NCBI GenBank assembly: GCA_937942965.1
Contig: CALDGN010000305.1
Coordinates: 1-9,585, forward strand
Origin: an uncultured Acidimicrobiales bacterium
GTDB taxonomy: Bacteria; Actinomycetota; Acidimicrobiia; Acidimicrobiales; UBA10347
DNA: 9,585 nt
Direction: 5' to 3'
The notes beneath the pieces were generated by a model, which had not been told where the DNA came from, did no database searches, and saw nothing but the letters and a program-made list of their open reading frames with translations. Positions 1-5,742 of the stretch are shown here, piece after piece (position 1 is the first letter of the stretch; every line of letters starts with the position of its first letter). A program made the position numbers and the translations under genes.

Positions 1-1887
1 GACCGAACCGAGTGACGTCAGCGTCAGCTGGTCGCCGTCGGGATCGATGTCGTTGCGCAACAGGTCGAGCTCGATGCGCTGGCCTGTCGCGATCGTGAGG
101 TACGAGTCGTCGACCGCCTGTGGTTCCTGGTTCTCGCGCTCAAGGTCCATCACGCCGACCAAGACTTCGCCGACGGCTCGAGCGCCGAGGGCATCGACGA
201 TCGAATAACTGAAGCGATCGGTGCCGCTGAATCCGATGGCCGGTTCGTAGACGATGACGCCGTTGACCGTGTCAACCGTCGCGGTGCCCGACTGGGGCTG
301 CTCGGTGATGCTCTCGATCTGGATCGGATCGCCGTCGGGATCGTCATCGTTGGCGTCGACATCGATCGGTAGGACACGTCCGAAGGGCGTCCAGCTCGCG
401 TCGGGCCGGGCGATCGGCGGCCGGTTTGCCTCGGCCGGCGGGACGATCCGAACTCGAATCACGGTGGAGGTTCGGTTGCCGCCGGGATCGACCACGTCGT
501 AGCTGAGCGTGTAGCTGGTGAGGCTGGTCGGGTCGACCTGAAGCCGCACGGACTGGCCAGCGGGTCCGATCGAAGCCGTGCCAAGTTCCGGTGACGAGAC
601 GTCGACGACCGTGAGTGCTTCGCCCTCAGGGTCGAAGTCGTTGTCGAGCACGGGAATGGTCACGATGACGCCGGGGCGCACATCGATCGTGTCGGGCTCG
701 GCGACCGGAGGATTGTCTTGACCGGTTGGTTCGGCGACTGCGATGACGACGGTCGTCTGCACCGGGGGTGCCTTGCCGTCGCTGATCGAATAGCTGAACG
801 TCCGTCGGGCGGGCCCTTCGTCAACAAAGACCCGGTAGCCCTTGTCCAGGAATGGTTCGACTCGGAGTCCCGTACCTGCGGGGACGGCGACGTCGACGAT
901 GCCGACCACATCGCCATCAGGGTCGCTGTCGTTGGCGAGCACGTAGACGATCCGTGACTCGCCCAGGGGAATGACGATGTCGTCGCGCAAGGCCACAGGC
1001 GGCTGGTTACCGATCGGCTCGGTGACCTCGACGCGGATCTGGGCGAGGTCGCTGTCTTCGTCGTCGCTGGCCGCGTAGGTGAAGACGTAGGTGCCGGGCT
1101 GCTCGGCGATGACGACGAACTCGCCGTCGGGGCTGATCGTGGTGAAGACGTCGGCACCTTCGGGCGACAGCAGCTCGGGCCGTTGGGCGACGAAGAGCTC
1201 GTCGCCGTCGGGGTCGGTGTCGTTGGCGAGCAGCGCCAGCGTGATCGGTTGCCCGGCGACGGTGGTTGCGCCGTCGTTGCGGGCATCGGGCGGCTGGTTG
1301 GATTCGGCGAGCCGGACCGAGACACGGGCGGTGCCCTCGACGCGTTCGCCGAAGTCGTCGCTGATCACGTAGGTGATGAGGACTTCGCCCTCGTCGCTCG
1401 TCGTGGACGGTTCGAACACGATCTGGCCCGATGGGTCGAAGCTGAGCGAACCCTCGGGGACGGTGGCATCAACGAGCACGAGCGAGTCGCCGTCGGGGTC
1501 GCTGTCGTTGCTCAAGACGTCGAGGATCAGTCGGTCGCCGGCGGTGATGGCGGCGACGTCGGTGACGGCGACCGGTGGCTGGTTCTGTTCACCGGTTCGG
1601 CGTTCGACCACGACGGTGCCGATGGCCGAGTCGCTTCCGCCTCGACCGTCCGAGATCGAGTACGAGTAGCGCAACGTGCCCAGGAACCCCGGCGCTGGGG
1701 TGACCTGGATGCGGCGGCCGTCGGCCGAGGCCACCACGACCGCATCGAGGCCGGAGAGGTTCTCGACGCTCGCGATAAGAAGCACGTCGTTGTCGGGGTC
1801 GGTGTCGTTGCTGAGCACGTCAACGATCGCGGGCCGGCCCTCGGGCGTGTGCACGTCGAGGTCGTCATTGGCGACCGGCGGCTGGTT
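1..1887 (-). repeat. Tandem Ig-like repeat array (seven units seen, last one partial)
   Basis: Within the large surface protein gene, the codons for NQPPVA, NRPPIA, DNPPVA or NQEPQA recur with first bases at 1887, 1584, 1299, 1008, 714, 426 and 132. The unit lengths are therefore 101, 95, 97, 98, 96 and 98 codons. The units are divergent at DNA level and clear mainly in protein, which points to old duplications under selection rather than recent expansion. On the plus strand they show as recurring 'ggctggtt' and 'ccgtcggggtc'-like words. Confidence 0.9.
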
Positions 1888-3099
1888 CACGCCGTCTTCG
1901 TCGAACTCGTCCGCGTCGACAAGTTCAGCATCTTCGGCGTCGGGATTCTCGAGGTCTTCGACGATCTCGGTGTCGGTCTCGCTCGATGGAAGATCGCTGG
2001 CGTCTTCGTTGACGTCGTCGGGGAGTACCGAACCCCAGTCGTCGACACGGCTAAGGCGATCCTCTTCATCGACCAGCCAGAAGCTGCCCGAGGTCACGTC
2101 GTTGACCCATACCCAGTCGTTCACTAGCCGAAGCCGGAGGTCGGGTCGCTGCAACGAGGACAACGGCGTGATGACCGGGTCGCCGTCTCCGCACGAGACC
2201 CAGAACTGCGGCGGATCGTTGGTGAGCGCGTAGACACAGCCACGGTGCTCCAGCGGGGGAGCGGGGGCGTCGCCGCCGAGATCACCAAGTGATCGAGTGG
2301 TGCCGCTGGCGCTGTCGACGCGCACGACCCGACCATCGGCGGTAACCACGACGACCGAGCCCGTACGTTCGCTCGACGCCACACCGACCATGGACCAGGC
2401 GTCAACTGCTTCGTCGAGGATGACCGTCTCGTCGCCCCGCACCGTGGCGAGGCGCTCGGCGCTTCGCAGGAGAACCCGGTCGCCGTCGAAGGCGATCGAC
2501 CGGACCTGGCCCAACCGTTCGCTCCCCACGATCGTTGTGGCGATGCCGGCATCGAATCGCTGCAGCCCGTCGGGCGTTGCGACATAGACGGCGCCGCTCG
2601 GACTCACGCCGATCGCGTCGGCCTCACCGGCATAGAGCGGCTCGACTGAGGTGACGGCGCCGACGTCGTTGAGTTGGTCGGTGCTGAGGTTCCAGACCTG
2701 ACGCGTGATGGTCGATTGCACCACGAGACCGTTGTCGTGGCGATGAACGATCGCGCCTTCGGGCAGGTCGACCGAGTTGACCCGTGTGTGGACTCGTTCG
2801 TCGATGACTTCGAGCGTGTCGCCGGTGCGGTCATGGGCAACCACGAGTCCGTGCGACTGGTAGACGTCGAAGGATGCCCGTGGTTGGCTCACGCGCACCG
2901 CCGCGGAGAGTTCTTCGACGTCGCGGTTGACGTGGCCGATACTGCCCGATTGCTGGTTGACGAGCCATGCGCCGCCGTCGTTCGTGGACGATTCGGTGCC
3001 TTCGCGCCCGTCGGCGCGCAGCGCAAAGAACACGAACGACGCGACGATTGCGATGCACGCAAAGGAACCAAGAACCGCGGCAACAGAACGCGAGCTCAT
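1..3099 (-). CDS. Large membrane-anchored tandem Ig/cadherin-like repeat surface protein (C-terminus outside window)
   Basis: The frame is open from ATG 3099 to the window edge: 1033 codons without a stop, so the 3' end is missing. Residues 6-27 form one hydrophobic segment (uncleaved anchor or signal). Residues 40-350 are beta-rich and lack a motif I can name; the strand pattern suggests a propeller-like head. Residues 361-404 are a very acidic linker. From N405 the chain is tandem repeats starting with NQPPVA-like motifs at residues 405, 506, 601, 698, 796, 892 and 990. Each carries a motif such as NDTDPDGD and most a later YSISDG-like strand, as in bacterial Ig/cadherin-like ('tandem-95') domains, where such acidic motifs often bind calcium. 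The likely role is an extracellular stalk or adhesin. The ATG has only a weak upstream GAGAT; GTG at 3123 is an in-frame alternative adding 8 residues. Similar actinobacterial giants often precede MoxR/DUF58/transglutaminase genes, which here would lie off the left edge. Confidence 0.9.
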   Translation of the reverse strand, partial: MSSRSVAAVLGSFACIAIVASFVFFALRADGREGTESSTNDGGAWLVNQQSGSIGHVNRDVEELSAAVRVSQPRASFDVYQSHGLVVAHDRTGDTLEVIDERVHTRVNSVDLPEGAIVHRHDNGLVVQSTITRQVWNLSTDQLNDVGAVTSVEPLYAGEADAIGVSPSGAVYVATPDGLQRFDAGIATTIVGSERLGQVRSIAFDGDRVLLRSAERLATVRGDETVILDEAVDAWSMVGVASSERTGSVVVVTADGRVVRVDSASGTTRSLGDLGGDAPAPPLEHRGCVYALTNDPPQFWVSCGDGDPVITPLSSLQRPDLRLRLVNDWVWVNDVTSGSFWLVDEEDRLSRVDDWGSVLPDDVNEDASDLPSSETDTEIVEDLENPDAEDAELVDADEFDEDGVNQPPVANDDLDVHTPEGRPAIVDVLSNDTDPDNDVLLIASVENLSGLDAVVVASADGRRIQVTPAPGFLGTLRYSYSISDGRGGSDSAIGTVVVERRTGEQNQPPVAVTDVAAITAGDRLILDVLSNDSDPDGDSLVLVDATVPEGSLSFDPSGQIVFEPSTTSDEGEVLITYVISDDFGERVEGTARVSVRLAESNQPPDARNDGATTVAGQPITLALLANDTDPDGDELFVAQRPELLSPEGADVFTTISPDGEFVVIAEQPGTYVFTYAASDDEDSDLAQIRVEVTEPIGNQPPVALRDDIVIPLGESRIVYVLANDSDPDGDVVGIVDVAVPAGTGLRVEPFLDKGYRVFVDEGPARRTFSYSISDGKAPPVQTTVVIAVAEPTGQDNPPVAEPDTIDVRPGVIVTIPVLDNDFDPEGEALTVVDVSSPELGTASIGPAGQSVRLQVDPTSLTSYTLSYDVVDPGGNRTSTVIRVRIVPPAEANRPPIARPDASWTPFGRVLPIDVDANDDDPDGDPIQIESITEQPQSGTATVDTVNGVIVYEPAIGFSGTDRFSYSIVDALGARAVGEVLVGVMDLERENQEPQAVDDSYLTIATGQRIELDLLRNDIDPDGDQLTLTSLGSV

Positions 3100-3192
3100 A
3101 CGCGAGCGTCGGATCTCAGCCACTGCTTGATGGTAGTCACGGTCCCGTGGGTGTACTGCGCCCGACGGTTGCGGCAGGCGCGGGGCGGGAAT

Positions 3193-3236
3193 GCTGCCGA
3201 CCCAGGTGGCCCTGAAACTGCACCTGGGTCGGCAGC
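3193..3236. terminator. Perfect 16-bp inverted repeat, possible terminator or attenuator
   Basis: The arms gctgccgacccaggtg (3193-3208) and cacctgggtcggcagc (3221-3236) are exact reverse complements around a 12-base loop, giving a very stable GC-rich hairpin. It lies about 110 bases past the last pilus gene and about 95 bases before the surface protein start. Neither strand has a long U tract after the stem; the minus strand has only AUUCCC. A U-poor actinobacterial terminator is plausible, as is a palindromic intergenic repeat or a 5' leader structure if the downstream promoter lies to its right. Confidence 0.45.
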
Positions 3237-3323
3237 TGGTCGCCGCCCGATCATTGTGTCGAAGGCTGGGAACGACATCAGTAGGCCAAGCGGGAATGGC
3301 AACTGAGAGATTCGGGCGCCGAG

Positions 3324-3341
3324 GTTGACATCGGTGTCAAC
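3324..3341. other. Short palindrome GTTGACA-N4-TGTCAAC after the LysM gene
   Basis: Seven-base arms flank a four-base loop (tcgg on plus, ccga on minus), three bases past the stop codon of the LysM protein gene. It could be a small 3' hairpin or a dimeric-regulator site. TTGACA, a consensus -35 word, appears on both strands because of the symmetry, but no good -10 box lies at the right spacing on either strand. Confidence 0.4.
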
Positions 3342-3344
3342 GGG

Positions 3345-4028
3345 TCATCCGTGCACTGACGTCTCGGAGTTGTCGGGTACGAGCGGGATGAGCACTGACC
3401 AGCCGATGCGAAGGTCTTGCTCGGGACCGAGTTCGATGCCGGGGGCAACCTGTCGCCCGATGTTGAGGTCTCGGATCGCCGTCCAGAAGCGGCCCTCGCC
3501 GAGGGTGACTTCGGCGATCGACCAGTAGGTATCGCCGCGGGCAACCACATAGGTCTCCGTCGCCAGGATCTCGGGCCGATCATCATCGGCGTGGGTTCCC
3601 AGGATCGGTTGGGCGACCGAACGAGTCGCGCCGCGGGGATCGTCGAGGACACCGGGAACGCTGCTCGAGGCGAGCATCGGCGGTGGAAGCTGCTCGGTGA
3701 TGTCGTCCCCGGGCTGGTGCAGCCGGTTGGTGGCCAGGGGAGTAGGGGTCGTGATGATCGAGGCTGCCGCGCCAAAGACGCTGGCTTCGACCAGCGCATG
3801 GGCTTGCCACCGCAGCGAGGTCCGATGGACCCGCGTGCTGTCGACTGGGTTATCGCGGTCGAAGATCGCCTTGGTGAAGTGAAGCCAGCCGATGATGCCG
3901 ACGGCCAACAGCAGGTCGATGGTCCCGAGCGGGAAGACACCTTGAGCAAGGCGCAACGCACATGCGATCGGCACGCCAAGCAGAAACACCGCGACCGCGA
4001 GCGTTGCGACGAGACGGTTCGTTGCCAT
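3345..4028 (-). CDS. Membrane protein with C-terminal LysM domain, Tad-locus associated
   Basis: This 227-residue protein has two membrane segments (about 7-27 and 35-52), a possible third weak one at 80-93, a proline-rich region (94-150) and a C-terminal LysM domain (about 160-216). The LysM core shows YVVARGDTYWSIA, then a helix with FWTAIRDLN, and ends with LRIGWSVLIPL. LysM domains bind peptidoglycan N-acetylglucosamine, so an outside-facing domain could hold the pilus base to the wall. Its ATG overlaps the stop of the upstream TadG-like gene by one base (TGATG), so translation is probably coupled. The two-helix-plus-LysM layout resembles the N-terminal half of actinobacterial LysM-BTAD regulators found near tad genes, but no BTAD domain follows. 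The LysM call is firm; the wall-anchoring role is inference. Confidence 0.85.
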   Translation of the reverse strand: MATNRLVATLAVAVFLLGVPIACALRLAQGVFPLGTIDLLLAVGIIGWLHFTKAIFDRDNPVDSTRVHRTSLRWQAHALVEASVFGAAASIITTPTPLATNRLHQPGDDITEQLPPPMLASSSVPGVLDDPRGATRSVAQPILGTHADDDRPEILATETYVVARGDTYWSIAEVTLGEGRFWTAIRDLNIGRQVAPGIELGPEQDLRIGWSVLIPLVPDNSETSVHG

Positions 4029-4510
4029 CAGCCGACATCCCGTGACACGAGGGCCATGTACTCACCCTCGATGGTGAAGGTGCCGATGCCGAAGAACTTC
4101 AGGAAGGCGGTCTCGTACTCGGTTTGGACTCGGACCAGGATGCGTTCGTTGATCTCGCCGCTAATGGTGGCTTCGAGTGGCACGCCGCCCGCTGTTTGCA
4201 CTGCCGCCCATGCGACATCGGTGCCATCGGGATGAATCTCGGCCTTGCCGGTGTCGTAGAACGCATCGATGTCGATGACGTTGGCGCCAGCTCGAGCCGC
4301 AGTCGCTGCCATGTTGTTGGCGTCGCGGCGAGCGTTGAAGACCATGCCGCCGTCGTAGGCCAGGCCGGCGAAGCCGACCAGGGTGGCGAGCATCATCAAG
4401 ATGAGGCCTTCGGAAGCGCCGCGCTCCCTCGACATGTGGGTGGCTCGCGGCCGCTCGGCCGGTTGCGCCGGAACCCGTGAGGGCTTCGCGAGGCCTCGGA
4501 AGCGGCGCAT
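4028..4510 (-). CDS. Short TadG-like pilus assembly protein
   Basis: This protein of 160 residues has a basic cytoplasmic leader (1-30) and then RERGASEGLILMM leading into a membrane segment (about 33-52). It continues with AYDGG and an RRDANNMAATAARAGA helix (61-76), the signature of the TadG-like N-terminal domain: a membrane helix, a conserved GLAYDGG-type turn and an Ala-rich helix. Full TadG proteins usually exceed 400 residues and carry a von Willebrand-like domain; here only about 85 residues follow, mostly beta strands (112-157). The first in-frame ATG overlaps the upstream TadE-like stop by one base. M26 is an internal alternative start that would keep the whole domain and drop the basic leader. 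It probably works as a minor pseudopilin-like part in the envelope. Confidence 0.85.
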   Translation of the reverse strand: MRRFRGLAKPSRVPAQPAERPRATHMSRERGASEGLILMMLATLVGFAGLAYDGGMVFNARRDANNMAATAARAGANVIDIDAFYDTGKAEIHPDGTDVAWAAVQTAGGVPLEATISGEINERILVRVQTEYETAFLKFFGIGTFTIEGEYMALVSRDVG

Positions 4511-4935
4511 CAGTCGATCGCCCGATAGGTCTCGACGACTTCGGTGACCTCAGCCGAGATGGACATGGTTGGCCAGGGGACCGTGAGGATCGAGAGGTCG
4601 GAGAGTTCGACGGTGCAGGTGACTTCGACGGTTACGTGACCGCCAGCGGAGAAGTCCGACTTGGAGCTGTCGACGGCTGGCGTGCGGCAGTGGCGAAGTG
4701 TCGAGTCGAGGTTCGCTCGAGCGACGTCGTCGGCGACGCCATCGACCGACGAGGCGTACTGCAGGACGGATGCTTGACGGGCAGCCTCACGGGCTGCGCC
4801 GGTCACATTGTTGTGGGCGGCGGCGACGCGGCCGCCCATGACGACGAGCTCAGCCATCATCATGAGCCAGACGAGCAACATGATGACGCTGGCGGGGGAG
4901 GTACCGGTGTCGTCACTCAGGTCGACCGGTTTCAT
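4510..4935 (-). CDS. TadE-like pseudopilin (second)
   Basis: This 141-residue protein has a short acidic leader (1-10), GTSPAS at 11-16 and a long methionine-rich hydrophobic helix (about 16-36). A helix with AAREAARQAS (47-56), typical of TadE, follows. The C-terminal domain is beta-rich and ends in AEVTEVVETYR, a common TadE ending. Cys83 and Cys107 could pair in a disulfide outside the membrane. TadE proteins are minor pilins processed by the Tad prepilin peptidase in model systems; a Gly11/Thr12 cut would fit. The residue at +5 would be Ser instead of the usual Glu. The start codon overlaps the previous gene by four bases (ATGA), and the stop overlaps the TadG-like start by one base. Confidence 0.85.
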   Translation of the reverse strand: MKPVDLSDDTGTSPASVIMLLVWLMMMAELVVMGGRVAAAHNNVTGAAREAARQASVLQYASSVDGVADDVARANLDSTLRHCRTPAVDSSKSDFSAGGHVTVEVTCTVELSDLSILTVPWPTMSISAEVTEVVETYRAID

Positions 4936-5357
4936 TTCCGTTCGCTTTCTTCGTAGAAGCGTTCGACGGGGCCTTCGGCGCCGATCGTGAACTCGTTGAA
5001 CAGGCCATTGAGGGGAGTCGCGACCGAGCCGGTGACGGTGACGACGACGTAATCGTCGCCTCGATCAATATCGACGTCGGCGCTGATACTGGCGAAGAGA
5101 TCGAGGGTGGTTTCGGCGGCCGCTTCGCCAGCGGCCGCATTGGAACCTTCGAGTTGGGCGGTCCGCAGACCGTCTTGGGCAGCTGCGGTCGCCACGTTTC
5201 GAGCGTGTAGCACGAGCGAGAAGTGGACGACCATCAGGATCGCCAACATCACCATCGGCAAGATGATGAGGCTGGCAGCTACGGAGCCGCGGTCACTGCG
5301 CCACCCCGACAAGAGGGCGCTTCGTTGGCCCTTTTGTCGGGGCTTGTCGCAGTTCAT
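4932..5357 (-). CDS. TadE-like pseudopilin (first)
   Basis: A basic leader (1-23) ends in SDRG, followed by SVAASLIILP and a membrane helix (about 25-48) in this protein of 141 residues. The ARNVATAAAQDGLRTAQ helix (52-68) and a beta-rich tail with DDYVVVTVTGSV (101-112) complete the TadE pattern. The DRG-S junction matches the usual TadE cleavage context, while Ser stands at +5 where most family members have Glu. The gene begins 10 bases after the pilin stop and its end overlaps the next TadE gene by ATGA. Only a weak Shine-Dalgarno-like GAGCGA precedes the ATG, so coupling to the pilin mRNA is likely. It probably acts as a minor pilin that primes or tips the fibre. Confidence 0.87.
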   Translation of the reverse strand: MNCDKPRQKGQRSALLSGWRSDRGSVAASLIILPMVMLAILMVVHFSLVLHARNVATAAAQDGLRTAQLEGSNAAAGEAAAETTLDLFASISADVDIDRGDDYVVVTVTGSVATPLNGLFNEFTIGAEGPVERFYEESERK

Positions 5358-5367
5358 CAGGTTTCGC

Positions 5368-5535
5368 TCAGCCGCCGGGGATGGCTTCGACGAGCGAGGT
5401 GAACTTGTCCGAGAGAGGACCTGCAGTGGCGGCAGCTGCGCCGCAGAGACCGGCTGCGCAGATGAGCCACGAGGAGACCTCGCCGTCGTCCTTGCGGGCC
5501 TTTTCGTTGATCCAGTTCCAAACCTTGAGGGTCAT
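5368..5535 (-). CDS. Short Flp-pilin-like peptide
   Basis: The predicted peptide has 55 residues: a charged leader (1-18, ending KARKDDG), then a hydrophobic helix (about 22-40) with Cys26 and Cys31, then a short amphipathic tail to IPGG. Size, leader, Gly at the putative cleavage point and position at the head of the TadE/TadG genes all fit an Flp pilin. Identity is not certain: mature Flp pilins normally have Glu at +5 and Tyr at +6, while this sequence reads EVSSWL after Gly18. ATG 5535 was chosen because GAAAGG lies 8 bases upstream; in-frame ATGs at 5559 and further upstream lack a ribosome site and would add a non-pilin extension. As first gene of its operon it is probably the most highly expressed. 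Confidence 0.75.
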   Translation of the reverse strand: MTLKVWNWINEKARKDDGEVSSWLICAAGLCGAAAATAGPLSDKFTSLVEAIPGG

Positions 5536-5543
5536 GGTGTGTG

Positions 5544-5549
5544 CCTTTC
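5544..5549 (-). promoter_or_regulatory. Ribosome binding site of the pilin-like gene
   Basis: GAAAGG on the minus strand sits 8 bases before ATG 5535. It decides the start in favour of the 55-residue form over the upstream in-frame ATG at 5559, which this site partly lies behind. Confidence 0.65.
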
Positions 5550-5598
5550 GTTGTGCCATTGGTGGCGGTTGCGCCGCTCGGTTAGCGGCTGTGGAAGC

Positions 5599-5628
5599 AA
5601 CGTACGACGAGGGTCCCCGGTGTCGTAA
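5599..5628 (-). promoter_or_regulatory. Candidate promoter of the pilin operon
   Basis: On the minus strand TTACGA (5628-5623) and TACGTT (5604-5599) are separated by 18 bases. The -10 fits the TANNNT pattern tolerated in actinobacteria; the -35 is only a partial match. Transcription would begin near 5592, giving a leader of about 55 bases before the pilin ATG. This is a by-eye match and may be chance. Confidence 0.25.
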
Positions 5629-5659
5629 GGGGGACGACTCCCCGGGGGACACATCCCCC
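5629..5659. promoter_or_regulatory. Two abutting GGGGGA-N4-TCCCC(C) palindromes, candidate operator
   Basis: One site spans 5644-5659 (ggggga, caca, tccccc; six-base arms). The other spans 5630-5643 (gggga, cgac, tcccc; five-base arms), with a further g at 5629. Their centres are 15 bases apart, and a lone tcccc half-site lies at 5614-5618. Repeated symmetric sites with the same half-site and spacer length suggest binding by a dimeric regulator. The regulator is unknown; GC-rich composition makes some palindromes likely by chance. Confidence 0.45.
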
Positions 5660-5727
5660 TATTTCACGCGAGAGAAGTCGTGTTGAGTGTGAGAACCGAA
5701 GCGCTCGCTACCTGAAGGCAAGCGCAC

Positions 5728-5734
5728 AGAGGGA
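5728..5734 (+). promoter_or_regulatory. Ribosome binding site of the cpaB-like gene
   Basis: AGAGGGA lies 8 bases before ATG 5743, a strong Shine-Dalgarno match that fixes the start of the plus-strand operon. Confidence 0.7.
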
Positions 5735-5742
5735 CAACACCG

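Larger units (their letters stand above)
3100..3344. other. Intergenic gap between the pilus operon and the surface protein gene
   Basis: This is the only non-coding stretch between consecutive genes in the minus-strand run; the pilus genes overlap or abut. It holds a short palindrome just after the LysM stop codon and a perfect 16-bp inverted repeat in its middle. The surface protein is therefore probably a separate transcription unit with its promoter somewhere here. I found no convincing -35/-10 pair for it. Confidence 0.6.
5536..5742. promoter_or_regulatory. Divergent control region between the two tad arms
   Basis: This 207-base region separates the pilin start (minus) from the CpaB start (plus), so promoters for both arms should lie here. 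It contains two abutting GGGGGA/TCCCC palindromes (5629-5659), a candidate minus-strand promoter (5599-5628) and a clear ribosome site for the plus gene (5728-5734). For the plus arm I saw TTGAGT at 5682-5687 but no matching -10 box. Confidence 0.7.

Noticed and set aside
1183..2127. 314-codon plus-strand open frame opposite the Ig-repeat gene
   Set aside because: It mirrors the Asp/Val/Gly-rich codons of the minus-strand repeats, shows no domain, and the minus frame has clear repeat motifs throughout.
3185..3298. Nine-base direct repeat gcgggaatg at 3185-3193 and 3290-3298
   Set aside because: Too short and isolated to be called an attachment site or target duplication, and no mobile gene lies between the copies.
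5536..5652. Longer pilin-like protein starting at 5652
   Set aside because: The extension has no ribosome site, crosses the palindromes and candidate promoter, and would spoil the prepilin leader layout.
5682..5712. Plus-strand promoter for cpaB built on TTGAGT
   Set aside because: No TANNNT-like -10 box stands at 16-19 bases, so the match is not good enough to list.
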